Below, one piece after another: positions 1 through 8,262 of a stretch of 46,251 nucleotides of DNA. Source of the stretch: Streptomyces boncukensis. GTDB taxonomy: Bacteria > Actinomycetota > Actinomycetes > Streptomycetales > Streptomycetaceae. Positions within the stretch are counted from its first letter, which is position 1. Every line of letters starts with the position of its first letter. Under the pieces are notes generated by a model, which saw nothing but the letters and a program-made list of their open reading frames with translations, had not been told where the DNA came from and did not search any database. The position numbers and the translations under genes are program-made. The stretch covers positions 1 to 46,251 of the forward strand of contig NZ_JAAKZZ010000005.1 in the NCBI RefSeq assembly GCF_011045075.1. The letters are read 5' to 3'.

Positions 1-204
1 CCCTCCCCTCCCTCCGTCCCGGACCACCGTTCCAGAGAACGGGCATCCCCGCAGGTCACAGCGCATCCCACCGTTCCGGCATCCCCCGGTGGCGGCGAAC
101 CGTTGCGGTCCGTTCCGTCCACCCCTGAAGGTCGTGTCCTGCCGGGCCGACGCCGCTCACGTCCCGCCCGGCAGGAACATCCGATCACCACGGGGGGACC
201 CGCC

Positions 205-957
205 ATGCACAAGAACCTCATCCGCACGACCACTCTGGCCGCTACGGCACTTGCCGCCGTCCTGTCGCTGACCGCCTGCGGAGGGGGAGCCTCCGCCGAC
301 GCCGCGCCCTCGCCGAGCGCGGCACAGCCGGAGGCCACCGGGAGCTCCGGCGGCTCCGGCAGCTCCGGCGGCTCCGGCGGCTCCGGTGACAAGGCACAGC
401 ACAACGGGAACGACGCGGGCGGCACCGGCCCGCAGAGCGAGGGCTCCGAGAGCAGCGGCGGAAGCGGGAACGGAAACGGGAGCAACACGGCCAGGGACGT
501 CAACAGCAACGGTGACGGTGACGGTGACGATCGGGGATACGGGCAGTTCTGCGGCGCCAACGACCTCACCTGGAAGACCAGTTCCGAGACCCAGGCCGGC
601 GGGTACATCCTCATTTCGGTACAGGCCAAGTCGGGCATCACCTGCACGCTCCCGGCCGAGCTCCCGGTCGTGGCGTTCGGGTCCGACGGCACCCAGGCGG
701 GCCCGGCCGAGCAGGCCGTCGGCAACCCGGTGAAGCTGAGCGGCGACACCACCGCCTACGCCGGGGTGAACCCCAAGACCACGAACAACAATTACGGCAA
801 GGAGCTGGACGAGATCATCGCCGCCGTCGGCAAGAGCGACAAGACCGACCCGGTCAGCCTGAAGACCGGCAGCATCACCGTCGACAAGCCGATCGTCACC
901 AACTGGCACACGGCCCCCGGGGACGCCGTCCCGTTCGACGGCATCGACAGCCACTGA
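205..957 (+). CDS. Secreted DUF4232-type lipoprotein
   Basis: The start at 205 is chosen because a GGGGGG ribosome binding site lies just upstream and the product begins with a proper lipoprotein signal: basic n-region MHKNLIRTT, a hydrophobic stretch, and lipobox LTAC with the lipid-bearing cysteine near residue 26. After the cysteine come about 100 residues of Ser/Gly/Asn/Asp-rich linker with repeated GSSGGSG units and a GDGDGD tract. The C-terminal ~140 residues, starting near FCGANDL, resemble the DUF4232 domain of actinobacterial secreted proteins, with two cysteines (FCG and TCTL) that could form a disulfide. Family function is unknown; it is probably anchored on the outer face of the membrane. 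A strong hairpin terminator follows. Confidence 0.85.
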   Translation: MHKNLIRTTTLAATALAAVLSLTACGGGASADAAPSPSAAQPEATGSSGGSGSSGGSGGSGDKAQHNGNDAGGTGPQSEGSESSGGSGNGNGSNTARDVNSNGDGDGDDRGYGQFCGANDLTWKTSSETQAGGYILISVQAKSGITCTLPAELPVVAFGSDGTQAGPAEQAVGNPVKLSGDTTAYAGVNPKTTNNNYGKELDEIIAAVGKSDKTDPVSLKTGSITVDKPIVTNWHTAPGDAVPFDGIDSH

Positions 958-1002
958 GCTGCCGCACCGCCGCTCCGGCGCACGGCGCACCGGGCGCGTG
1001 AA

Positions 1003-1045
1003 AAAGCCCTCCTGATCCTGCTCTCTCGCAGGTCAGGAGGGCTTT
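1003..1045. terminator. Hairpin terminator, first copy
   Basis: AAAGCCCTCCTGA (1003-1015) pairs perfectly with TCAGGAGGGCTTT (1033-1045), with an inner CCTGC/GCAGG stem. It lies 45 bases after the lipoprotein stop. A close relative sits at 2144-2184 directly beside a tRNA fragment, so this was probably originally the terminator of a tRNA-Tyr gene. Confidence 0.85.
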
Positions 1046-1069
1046 CCCGGGACTGTGGCGGCGCTAGGA
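1003..1069. repeat. Attachment-site repeat, left copy (terminator + 14 bp of tRNA-Tyr 3' end)
   Basis: After the terminator the sequence reads CTGTGGCGGCGCTAGGA, matching 2192-2208 exactly; its last 14 bases equal the very end of the tRNA-Tyr gene (minus strand). The match stops there, unlike the right copy, where it continues to the anticodon loop. With 2143-2208 it forms an imperfect direct repeat about 1.14 kb apart, enclosing integrase and transposase debris. The simplest reading is a decayed att duplication from an integrative element. Confidence 0.65.
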
Positions 1070-1079
1070 ACTGTCGTCA

Positions 1080-1655
1080 AATGTCACCATGAACGGTCCG
1101 ATGCCGAGTGGGGCCTCCTTGCGGAGGCATAAACGGCTGGCTGCACACCCGCTTCCGTCGTCGGGCCGGGCAGGCCGGGGCGGACGCGGCCGGCGACATC
1201 CACCCGGCCTGCGACGCTGTCGGCCGCCCGCCGGCCTCCACCCCCACCGGCGGGAACACCAACGACTGCACCCAGTTCACCCCCGTGCAGGCGGGGATCC
1301 GACCTGGGCGACGGCGACCCCGCGGACTCGGAAGTGGTCCCGGGAGACGTGCAGCCACCGGCACATGTCGGTGACGCGATAGGTGTCCTTCTCCGCATCG
1401 ATGAACTCATGGCAGGCGCTCACCGGTGCTCCCGGGCGGAGAAGGAAGCGGCATTTCTCAGGAAGGCGTTCTCCTCGCGCAACTTCTGGACCTCACGCTC
1501 AAGCTGCCGCATGTACTGAGGGCCGTCTCGTGAATGCCGAGCTCGGCGGCGACATGGGCGATCGTGCGGGGACCGTCGATCACCATGTCAACTGCCTCGT
1601 CCTTGAACTGCTGTGTGGATCGAGGTGGCACGTGCTCTCTTACCGGACCAACCAC
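1080..1655 (-). pseudogene. Decayed IS3-family transposase fragments
   Basis: On the minus strand a 65-codon ORF from 1655 reads RSTQQFKDEAVDMVIDGPR and then IAHVAAELGIHETAL, the start of an IS3-type OrfA helix-turn-helix protein, before losing its frame. Further down (about 1410 to 1300) another frame reads EFIDAEKDTYRVTDMCRW followed by LHVSRDHFR, typical of the start of IS3 OrfB. The rest to 1080 shows only scrambled frames and no DDE catalytic region is recognisable. The order OrfA then OrfB on one strand is as expected. No terminal inverted repeats could be placed. Confidence 0.6.
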
Positions 1656-1694
1656 AAACCTACGCGGGGCCCTGTCCGGGAAGTTCGAGGCACC

Positions 1695-1990
1695 TCAAGC
1701 CGAGGCGGACTCGTCCAGGAGAGTGGCTATGGCGAGGTCTGGGCGAAGGCCCGCGAGAAGGCGCTGGCCCCGGAGGAAGCCGCCTCCCCGCTCGCCCGGC
1801 AGCCGTACGGCCTCCGCCACGCGGGGATCTCGTTCTGGGTCAGTTCCACCGTCGACCCTGCTGAAGTCGCGCGCGGGGCTGGCCACAGGTCCTGTTCCGG
1901 GCGTACGCCAAGGTGCTGGCTCAAGCCCAGGACCGCGCGAACAGCCGGATCGAGGCAGCGATGAAGGAGTGGGGGGAAGCCGGGGAGTAG
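1695..1990 (+). pseudogene. C-terminal remnant of a tyrosine recombinase (integrase)
   Basis: One frame reads EVWAKAREKALAPEEAASP and then YGLRHAGISFWVSSTVDP and EVARGAGH: the R/H-x-x-R (LRHAG) and GH boxes of a phage/AICE-type integrase. After AGH the frame breaks; another frame continues LFRAYAKVLAQAQDRANS and IEAAMKEWGEAGE to a TAG at 1988-1990, the usual C-terminal end with the tyrosine region damaged. The N-terminal two thirds are absent. An integrase whose 3' end lies about 200 bp from a tRNA-derived att site is the normal int-att arrangement, so this marks a lost integrative element. Confidence 0.7.
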
Positions 1991-2143
1991 CGCCGGTGTG
2001 GGCCCCTTCTGCGTGTCCGACCCGGGCCACATCTGGGCCGCGCATGGGCCAGACGCACTGATCAGCCCCGGTACACCCGTGAGACAAGGTGCGACAAACC
2101 ACACCTATCACCCCTCGCACGAACCTGCGCGTTCGAATAAGAA

Positions 2144-2184
2144 AAGCCCCTCCGACCCTGCTCTCATGCAGGTCAGAGGGGCTT
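2144..2184. terminator. Hairpin terminator, second copy, next to tRNA-Tyr fragment
   Basis: AAGCCCCTC (2144-2152) pairs with GAGGGGCTT (2176-2184); inner stem CCTGC (2157-2161) with GCAGG (2168-2172). It is immediately downstream, in minus-strand sense, of the tRNA-Tyr 3' fragment and resembles the hairpin at 1003-1045, differing by a few bases. Confidence 0.8.
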
Positions 2185-2194
2185 CACACTCCTG

Positions 2195-2244
2195 TGGCGG
2201 CGCTAGGATTCGAACCTAGGAAGGCTGAGCCGGCAGATTTACAG
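2195..2244 (-). mobile_element. tRNA-Tyr 3' fragment (attachment site)
   Basis: Read on the minus strand this is the 3' part of a tRNA: anticodon loop CTGTAAA (anticodon GTA, Tyr), anticodon 3' stem, a long class II variable arm, T arm CTAGG/CCTAG around TTCGAAT, and acceptor strand CGCCGCC followed by A. Similarity stops at the anticodon loop; the bases beyond 2244 are not tRNA. It is therefore not a functional gene but the segment an integrase duplicates into a tRNA att site. The intact tRNA-Tyr is not in the window. The stretch 2245-2446 holds no gene I can support. Confidence 0.8.
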
Positions 2245-2446
2245 TGGGATCGCGCGCATGGCCCTGACCTGGGGTTTCGGGTCAAATACGGGCCCGTGGC
2301 CCGTGAATGGCCCGGATCTGGATCCGTGGCCCGCAGACGGCCCTGAGCTCGGTCGTCCAGCCGACGTTACGCCCCACGAGGGAGGTCCGGTGCAGCCTGC
2401 CGACTACCCTGCCCCGGGTGCTGAGGCAGCGTTGCGATCCACAGCG

Positions 2447-3022
2447 TCAGTTGGCGTCGGCACTTGCCGCTCCGCCCGACTGCGAGAGCCCTGCCGTCAG
2501 CGGGCGACCGAGGTCAGCAAGAGCATTCTGCGGAAATCCGTCGCGCAGCAATGGCAAGGTCCGGTCGAAGTCCTGGAGCAGTCCTCCGCCCTCGACGGGC
2601 CACAGCCGGGAATCGGCGACCGGGATGCCGACATAGGCCCGTCCCGGTGCGTCGTCCCAGGTCGGGTCCAGCGCTGTGCCGTCGGACCGCACGACCCAGG
2701 CGTGCGGCAGGTACACGTCGAGCCCGGCACGAGGGAGGGCGAACCCCTCGGCGTACACCACGCCCTCGTCACAGTGGTCTCGGGCGTAACGGGCCGCGTT
2801 GCTGTAGCAGAGCCGGTTAGGCATGTTGGTCGGACCATCGGGACTGGGCACATGGGTGAATCGACGGCCCAGGGCAAGCAGGAGATGGAACTGGCTCCGA
2901 TAGCTCCAGTTCTCGGGTATGCGGTGGGCGTCCTCGGAGAGCCGGAAGTGCTGGCGAATGTAGTCGATGAGGCCGTCCTCGGCGGCGATGAGGGACGTGG
3001 CTTCGGAGGCGCTGTTCGTCAT
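2447..3022 (-). CDS. Unknown 191-residue protein
   Basis: I do not recognise a named family. The product is soluble, starting MTNSASEATSLIAAEDGLID, with an aromatic-rich middle (PNRLCYSNAARYA, then YAEGFALPRAGLDVYLPHAW) and ALDPTWDDAPGRAYVGIPV. The PHAWV/DPTW pattern recalls small transglutaminase-like domains in which Cys (LCYSNA), His (PHAWV) and Asp (DPTW) are spaced like a catalytic triad; that is inference. No signal or membrane segment. The ribosome binding site before the ATG at 3022 is weak. It runs in the same direction as the next two upstream genes but is separated from them. Confidence 0.6.
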   Translation of the reverse strand: MTNSASEATSLIAAEDGLIDYIRQHFRLSEDAHRIPENWSYRSQFHLLLALGRRFTHVPSPDGPTNMPNRLCYSNAARYARDHCDEGVVYAEGFALPRAGLDVYLPHAWVVRSDGTALDPTWDDAPGRAYVGIPVADSRLWPVEGGGLLQDFDRTLPLLRDGFPQNALADLGRPLTAGLSQSGGAASADAN

Positions 3023-3106
3023 GCCAGCGGGTAGCCCTTCGATAGCTTCGCGGAGTTCATCGTGGACCGGTCGTCGGTGCTCCCGTTGGGTCGCCTGGGC
3101 GACACA

Positions 3107-3640
3107 TCAGCCTTCGTCCGCACGGGCCAGAGCCTCGGTGATCATGCGGGTGGCGAAGTCGCGGTCCTCGGTGATGCGGTTGATGTGCTCCGCGAGCAGG
3201 AAGACGGTGGCTTCCAGGGGGTTCATCTCGTCCTTGGTCCAGTATCCGTACTGCTTGCGCCACAGGCCGGGGCTCAGGCCGGTGCCCGCGGCGATGACCA
3301 GGCCGGCCATGGTGGGGATGACCTCGGGACGGAAGGTCTTGGGCATCCTGTACATCGTGGTCACGAGGCTGGGCACCACGTACTCGATGACGTCCCTGTC
3401 GTGGTCTTCGTAGGCCATCCGCAGCCAGCGCATGAACATGTAGATGAGCGTGCACGCGCCGTTCAGCATGTCGTCGAGTCTGCTGGACTGCAGGAGTTGC
3501 TCGGTCAGTGCTTCTTGTTCGGCGTCGGGCTCCGTCTTGTTGTCGCAGTCGTAGACGGCTTTGAGCCGGGAGTCCATCACCATGAGCACTGCGTCCACGT
3601 CGCCGACGGGAGCGTGCCCGGGGTCGCAGGGCGATGACAC
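3107..3640 (-). CDS. Unknown 177-residue protein
   Basis: A GTG start at 3640 is preferred over the longer open frame because GAGGAG lies five bases upstream. The product is soluble, acidic at its N-terminus, and predicted mostly helical (for example QEALTEQLLQSSRLDDMLNG and MAGLVIAAGTGLSPGLW). No catalytic motif or known family is recognised. It is separated by about 80 bp from the gene downstream and by 220 bp of unremarkable DNA from the one upstream. Confidence 0.6.
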   Translation of the reverse strand: MSSPCDPGHAPVGDVDAVLMVMDSRLKAVYDCDNKTEPDAEQEALTEQLLQSSRLDDMLNGACTLIYMFMRWLRMAYEDHDRDVIEYVVPSLVTTMYRMPKTFRPEVIPTMAGLVIAAGTGLSPGLWRKQYGYWTKDEMNPLEATVFLLAEHINRITEDRDFATRMITEALARADEG

Positions 3641-3861
3641 GGGATTCTCCTCGTCTGTCTGTGGGTAGCGCGGCGTGCCCGTACAGTAGCTTGTCGACGA
3701 TACGAGGGTCGGACGAACCCCGTGAAGAGCCTGGGCGACCGAAGGTTCCCTGCACGCACACGCCATACGGCGGCACGCACCTGAGAGCCGGTGACTCAGG
3801 ATGCCCGGAGCGGCGCTGAGCCGGTGTGGCCCAGCGCAACGATCGCCGGGGGAGGGCGCTA

Positions 3862-4431
3862 TCAAGCCTCCGGCTTAAGTGGTACGGACGCCCAGGTGGC
3901 GTGCCCTCCCTGGTCGCCGCGGTACTGGCCGATGTCGTCGACCAAGCGGTGCACGAGATACAGGCCGGGCTCTTCATCCGGAGATGGAAGGGGCCGATCC
4001 ATCTCGCCCAGCGTCAGCATGACGTGCGCTCCATCGGTGGAGATCCGGCCCTCAAGATCTGGGCAGTGCTGGTGGCGAGCGGTGATGTCGACCAGTTCGG
4101 TGAGCACGGCGAGCACCGTCTCCTGCATCTCCGGGCGCCCGGGAAGCAGCGCCGGCAGGAACGTTTCAACGAACGAGCGAACCCGTCTGATGGCCTCGGT
4201 GGGTGGATGTTCCGCGCTGAGGCGCACTTCGAGGGAGTTCTCCACCGCAGACGCCCAGGGTGCCCGGTCCGGCTCGGCCACGCGTGTGCGCAGGGCTGAT
4301 ACCCATTTGTGCGGTGTGGTGTCGGAGATCGTCACGGTGTGATCCGTCCCGTCGTCAACTGCATGGGGGCGTGCGGGGCTCGGGACGAGGGGAACCGGTC
4401 GGCGGCCAGGCGTGCGCAGCGGGTGCGTCAT
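3862..4431 (-). CDS. Degenerate RsbW-like ATP-binding fold protein
   Basis: About 189 residues. The C-terminal ~120 follow the HATPase_c_2 anti-sigma kinase layout of Streptomyces: a helix with RRVRSFVETFLP, then AVLTELVDITARHQ in place of the usual ELVTNALRH, a strand pair, EEPGLYLVHRLVDDIG in place of GRGL-x-LV, and a terminal GGHATWASVPL. The N-box asparagine that binds Mg is replaced (ELVDITARH) and the G2 glycines are eroded, so ATP binding or kinase activity is doubtful. It may be a protein-interaction relic of an anti-sigma factor. The ATG at 4431 has GGAG upstream; the gene is divergent from the regulator at 4579. Confidence 0.6.
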   Translation of the reverse strand: MTHPLRTPGRRPVPLVPSPARPHAVDDGTDHTVTISDTTPHKWVSALRTRVAEPDRAPWASAVENSLEVRLSAEHPPTEAIRRVRSFVETFLPALLPGRPEMQETVLAVLTELVDITARHQHCPDLEGRISTDGAHVMLTLGEMDRPLPSPDEEPGLYLVHRLVDDIGQYRGDQGGHATWASVPLKPEA

Positions 4432-4578
4432 GTCGGGCAGCACTCCGGTTCCGGTGCGAGCCGGGCATCGGTGTCACGTGCGGTGCAAGCAGACGGTAAT
4501 GGACACTCACCGGAACGTGTCAAACCGTAGTTGGATAACAGCCCACCCCAGGGGCAAAGGTCGTTGGAAGGTGAGGTT

Positions 4579-5112
4579 ATGGTGATGGCCTCACTACCGG
4601 CCAAGGAAGACTCACCCATCGTGACCCCACCACATGCCCACGAGCACTCGTTCGCCAGACGGCTCAACCTCCTGTTCGAGGCATGCGCCCCGGAAGACCC
4701 TGACAACCCTGGCCAGTACGTCGAGTACACCAACCAGCAGGTAGCCGACGAGATCAACCGACGTCACGGCAGGGGCACAATCACCGGCGAGTACATCCGA
4801 CGCATGCGCAAGGACGGCGGCCCCAATCCCACCGAGCGCTACATGGCCGTCCTCGCCGACTTTTTCCAAGTTCCCCTCGATGCTTTCAAGCTCACCGGAA
4901 CGCCGAGTGAGATCGCTGACAAGGTCATGGCTGAAGCACAACGGTTCGTGGAGATGAAACGTCGTCAGCGGGAGGAAGAGCGCGAGACGCCGGACATCGC
5001 CGTCCTGGCGCGCGCAGCTCGCCGCCTGTCCCCCGAGGGCCAGGCGCGCGTCGCCCGGTACGTCTCCAAGCTGCAGCAGATCGAGCAGTTGGAGAACGAA
5101 GCGGACGGCTGA
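4579..5112 (+). CDS. HTH regulator paired with ImmA/IrrE protease
   Basis: The ATG at 4579 is chosen because GGAAGGTGAGG lies just upstream; an in-frame TTG at 4531 lacks such a site. The ~177-residue product has an N-terminal helix-turn-helix of the type found in actinobacterial regulators that read a variable first loop (FARRLNLLFEAC, NQQVADEINRRHG, ITGEYIRRMRKDG, YMAVLADFFQVPL), then a charged helical C-terminus (EMKRRQREEERETPDI). It is followed 50 bp later by an ImmA/IrrE protease gene. In known XRE-ImmA pairs the protease cleaves or inactivates the regulator; that partnership is inferred here from gene order. Confidence 0.8.
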   Translation: MVMASLPAKEDSPIVTPPHAHEHSFARRLNLLFEACAPEDPDNPGQYVEYTNQQVADEINRRHGRGTITGEYIRRMRKDGGPNPTERYMAVLADFFQVPLDAFKLTGTPSEIADKVMAEAQRFVEMKRRQREEERETPDIAVLARAARRLSPEGQARVARYVSKLQQIEQLENEADG

Positions 5113-5161
5113 TCCTCGGCCAGAAGCCGCCCGCCCTACAGCACAAGGTGAACACGCTCCG

Positions 5162-5695
5162 GTGATCCGACATGCAGACGGCGAAGTCCGCCGTGCCCTC
5201 AAGGACGTTCCCGTCCCCGATCCCCTGACCGTCGAATCTCTCTTCGCCATCATCCAGAACCTTTACCCCCGGCCTCTGGAACTGCAGCGGGGCGCTCCGC
5301 CCTTGGAGGGTCTACGCGCGAACGGGCTCTGGCTGACCCGGCCCCATGACGGCAGCGACGCCATATGGATCGCCCCAGAGCTCACGGGCGCCGTCGCCGT
5401 GCACAGCCTCGCCCACGAGTTCGGGCACTTCCTGCTCGGTCACCCGCCCGTGGAGATTCCCACGAGACCAGCCCCCGAGCCAGAACCGTTCCACTACCTC
5501 AGCCCCGACTTCCTCGGCGGCTGCCTGATCGGCCGCGCGCGCTCTCAGGACGGGCCTCGTGATCCTGAGTACGTCCAGATCGAGGACCAGGCCGAGCGCT
5601 TCGCCTTCGCCCTGCGTCACAAGGCGACCGCCCTCGCCCGCGAGAACCGACACTGCGGAGACGCCCTCCTCCACCGCCTCTACAAGGCGCTCTGA
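5162..5695 (+). CDS. ImmA/IrrE-family metallopeptidase
   Basis: GTG start, 177 residues. The zinc-binding HEFGH motif is at residues 85-89 inside VHSLAHEFGHFLLGHP, and a downstream QIEDQAERFAFAL segment supplies the usual glutamate helix with A-E-x-F-A character. Length and layout fit the ImmA/IrrE family, cytoplasmic proteases that switch off a partner XRE-type repressor. It sits between its likely partner regulator and a membrane protein gene that starts about 35 bp after its stop, so the genes are probably one transcript. Confidence 0.88.
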   Translation: MIRHADGEVRRALKDVPVPDPLTVESLFAIIQNLYPRPLELQRGAPPLEGLRANGLWLTRPHDGSDAIWIAPELTGAVAVHSLAHEFGHFLLGHPPVEIPTRPAPEPEPFHYLSPDFLGGCLIGRARSQDGPRDPEYVQIEDQAERFAFALRHKATALARENRHCGDALLHRLYKAL

Positions 5696-5730
5696 ACATC
5701 ATCCGGCTCCCGAAGCAAGAAACCCCTGTC

Positions 5731-6990
5731 TTGACCTCCGAAGACCTCCTGAACCTGCTGATGGTCATCCCCCTGTGGCTGGTCGTCGCCTTCCGCACCT
5801 ACGTCCGCAACGGGCGCAGCGAGCCCAATCCCGGCCAGGACGCGCTTCTCTTCACCTTCGCCACCCTGGCCCTCGCCGCCACCCTGCGCGTGCCGTCCGT
5901 TGTGCACGCGCTTGCCGACGCCACCGGAGTCCGCGACATCGCGATCCTCCCCAGGCACCTGGCCGTGATGGCCTCGTGCCTGCTGCTGGTGGGCTGGGTC
6001 GACTCCGCCACCCCGCCGCACAACCCCAAACCGTGGTGGCGACGCCTCGCCGGGCCAAGACCCCGCCTCATCTTCGGCGTCATCACCGCTGGGGCTGCGA
6101 TCGTCACTTTCGGCGGCGCCGCTCCCGTGCCGCTCGCCGCGAACGGCGACGTCGACTTCACCGCCGGGCAGTACGGCGACACCGACGGAACCGTCTATCT
6201 GCTGCTGTACCTCGTGCCGATCGGCGTCGCACTCGCGCTGTCCGCCGCCCTGTGCCATGCCGCCGCCACCCGCGCCGCCCCCGGCGCGTACCGGATCTGC
6301 ATGCGCCTGATGGCCGCCGGTTGCGTCATCGGCGGCAGCTACCCGCTCTTCCGGATCACCTACCTCACCTACGGGCTCACAGGCTCCGAGTTCCCACTCA
6401 CCGCCGCCGAATTCGACCTGGTCGGCACCCTCATCCCCCTCGCGACGATCCTGCCGGTCATCGCCGGGTCCAGCATCCGCGGCTTCGACGTCGTCGGCCG
6501 CGCCCGACGAAACCGCCGCGCCCTGATCCGGCTGCGCCCTCTGTGGGCCGACCTCGTGTTCGTCCTTTCTCCGGACAAGATCCGTGACTACCTCGCCAAC
6601 GGCACCTCCCCCGCCCACGACCGATGGCGGCTGCGCGGCGCCTACAACCGGCTCGACGCACGCGTCGTCGACATCAGCGACGCCGCGTTCGAACTGCTGC
6701 CGTGGATCGACGAGGACCTGCCCGCGCGCGCACTCGCTGTCGCCCGCGCCCACGGCCTGACCGCTGACGACGCCAACGCCGCGGCAACGGCCCTGTGCCT
6801 GCGCGTTGCCCGCCGCCGCGCCGTCGATGGCGAACCGCCAGCCTGCCCGTCCACCGTCGAACCGCTCCTGGAGCTTCGCGACGACCAGGAGGCCAACGCC
6901 CAGTGGCTGACCAGCGTCAGCACCTACTACGCCTTCGAATGGCTGGACGGCCTTGAGAAGGAACTGACCGAGGAGAAGGTACCTGCGTGA
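5731..6990 (+). CDS. MAB_1171c-type membrane protein
   Basis: TTG start at 5731 (a later ATG at 5761 is the alternative). 419 residues: the first ~240 contain about seven hydrophobic helices (LMVIPLWLVVAFRTYV, LLFTFATLALAATLRV, MASCLLLVGWV and others), the rest is a soluble cytoplasmic-type domain including RLRPLWADLVFVLSP and LRGAYNRLDARVVDISD. This matches the MAB_1171c family of putative transporters with its C-terminal domain, which in Streptomyces commonly follows an XRE regulator and ImmA protease. No transported substrate is known. Its last codons overlap the next gene by GTGA, implying coupled translation. Confidence 0.8.
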   Translation: MTSEDLLNLLMVIPLWLVVAFRTYVRNGRSEPNPGQDALLFTFATLALAATLRVPSVVHALADATGVRDIAILPRHLAVMASCLLLVGWVDSATPPHNPKPWWRRLAGPRPRLIFGVITAGAAIVTFGGAAPVPLAANGDVDFTAGQYGDTDGTVYLLLYLVPIGVALALSAALCHAAATRAAPGAYRICMRLMAAGCVIGGSYPLFRITYLTYGLTGSEFPLTAAEFDLVGTLIPLATILPVIAGSSIRGFDVVGRARRNRRALIRLRPLWADLVFVLSPDKIRDYLANGTSPAHDRWRLRGAYNRLDARVVDISDAAFELLPWIDEDLPARALAVARAHGLTADDANAAATALCLRVARRRAVDGEPPACPSTVEPLLELRDDQEANAQWLTSVSTYYAFEWLDGLEKELTEEKVPA

Positions 6991-7619
6991 CCGCCCTGCA
7001 CAACCGATCGGCCGAACAGCCCGAGCCCACGTCCGAGTCCGGCAAGACCACCGCGGCCCGCCGTATCACCGACTGGCTCGACCCCAAGAACGTCATCATC
7101 GCCGTCAGCGTCCTGACCGGTCTCGCCCAGGACAACGCGCTTACCGGCCTCGCCTGGTCTCTCGAAGCCGTGCTGTTCGCCGCGGTGATCCCGATCGTCT
7201 ACATCACGTACGGCATCAGGAAGGGTCAGTGGGCCGACCGTCACGTCGGCCAGCGCCAGCGTCGCCTGCTGCTCATACCCGTGATCATGACCTCGGTCGG
7301 TGCCGGCATCGGCGGCATGCTCTGGCTCGACGCGCCCCGGCCGATGCTCGCCCTGGTCGCCGCGATGCTCGCCACGCTCGCCGTGCTGCTGCCCGTCACC
7401 GCGTTCTGGAAGATCAGCGTGCACTGCGCTGTCTCGGCCGGAGCGGTGGCCATGCTCGCGATCACTTACGGGGCGCTGGTCTGGCTAGCCGTGCTGGTGG
7501 TCGTCGCGATCGCCTGGTCCCGCGTCGAGCTGCGCGCGCACACTCTCGCTCAGACCATGGCAGGAGCCCTCGCCGGGGCCGTGGTCGCCGGACTCGTCTT
7601 CGCCACAGTCAGCGCCTGA
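6987..7619 (+). CDS. PAP2-like membrane protein
   Basis: GTG start overlapping the preceding stop. 210 residues with about five hydrophobic helices after a ~40-residue soluble N-terminus. The C-terminal part, FWKISVHCAVSAG followed by WSRVELRAHTLAQTMAG, follows the phosphatidic-acid-phosphatase pattern KxS-x-H ... SR-x5-H-x3-D, with the final Asp replaced by Gln (SRVELRAHTLAQ) and no clear RP motif. It may bind rather than hydrolyse lipid phosphates. Translational coupling to the MAB_1171c-type protein suggests the two membrane proteins act together. Confidence 0.65.
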   Translation: MTALHNRSAEQPEPTSESGKTTAARRITDWLDPKNVIIAVSVLTGLAQDNALTGLAWSLEAVLFAAVIPIVYITYGIRKGQWADRHVGQRQRRLLLIPVIMTSVGAGIGGMLWLDAPRPMLALVAAMLATLAVLLPVTAFWKISVHCAVSAGAVAMLAITYGALVWLAVLVVVAIAWSRVELRAHTLAQTMAGALAGAVVAGLVFATVSA

Positions 7620-7782
7620 CGTACCCCCAGGGCCTCCACAACGGAAGCTGGTGACTGTGGATGTGGACGTGCCTGTGGCGCTGAGGACGATCCGGCAGAC
7701 CCCGGACATGGTTCGCGTGCACGCTCTACGGTGTACGGACCCCAGCCACGAAGGGCCAATGCCCGAAGGGATGGAGATGCGC

Positions 7783-8262
7783 ATGACGACCGACAACGAC
7801 CGTCTCCGCGCTGAGCAATGGATGCGGCATGCCATCGAGCTTTCCGCCCGATGCCAACCGTCGCCCGGCGCTTACTCGGTGGGAGCGGTCATCGTCGGCG
7901 CGGACGGCACCGAGCTGGCCGCTGGCTACTCCCGCGAGGAGCACCCCCGAGAGCATGCAGAGGAAGCCGCGCTGAGGAAGGTGCCAACCGACGACCCGAG
8001 GCTGAAGACCGCGGTGCTCTACAGCACGCTGGAGCCGTGCACGCAACGCTCCGCGGACCGGACACCGTGCACGTATCGCGTCATGGAGGCTGGCATCCCG
8101 CACGTCGTCATCGCATGGCGTGAGCCAGCCGGGTTCGTGGAGGACTGCACGGGCGTCGAAGAGCTGCGCGCGGCCGGTGTCACGGTGACCGAGCTGCCGG
8201 AACTCGCCGACCAGGTCCGCGCCGTCAACGAGCATCTGCCGCACCTGGGAGAGACACGATGA
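7783..8262 (+). CDS. RibD/dCMP-type zinc deaminase
   Basis: The ATG at 7783 has GGAG seven bases upstream and starts the product at MTTDNDRLRAEQWM. About 159 residues with the cytidine-deaminase-fold zinc site: HAEEAAL (H58, E60) and EPCTQRSADRTPCT, where C86 and C96 have the wide spacing seen in riboflavin-type (RibD) deaminase domains. No reductase domain follows, so it is a stand-alone deaminase acting on a pyrimidine or pterin-like base or nucleotide. The next gene overlaps it by ATGA. Confidence 0.82.
   Translation: MTTDNDRLRAEQWMRHAIELSARCQPSPGAYSVGAVIVGADGTELAAGYSREEHPREHAEEAALRKVPTDDPRLKTAVLYSTLEPCTQRSADRTPCTYRVMEAGIPHVVIAWREPAGFVEDCTGVEELRAAGVTVTELPELADQVRAVNEHLPHLGETR

Noticed and set aside
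490..530. GGTGAC tandem repeat in the lipoprotein gene as a regulatory repeat
   Set aside because: It simply encodes the GDGDGD part of a Gly/Ser/Asp linker.
2195..2244. A functional tRNA-Tyr gene
   Set aside because: Only the part from the anticodon loop to the 3' end is present; the D arm and 5' acceptor strand are missing, so it is an attachment-site fragment.
5680..6753. Long minus-strand frame opposite the MAB_1171c-type gene
   Set aside because: Low-complexity Gly/Asp/Gln/Val-rich translation typical of the antisense of high-GC genes; no ribosome binding site or domain.
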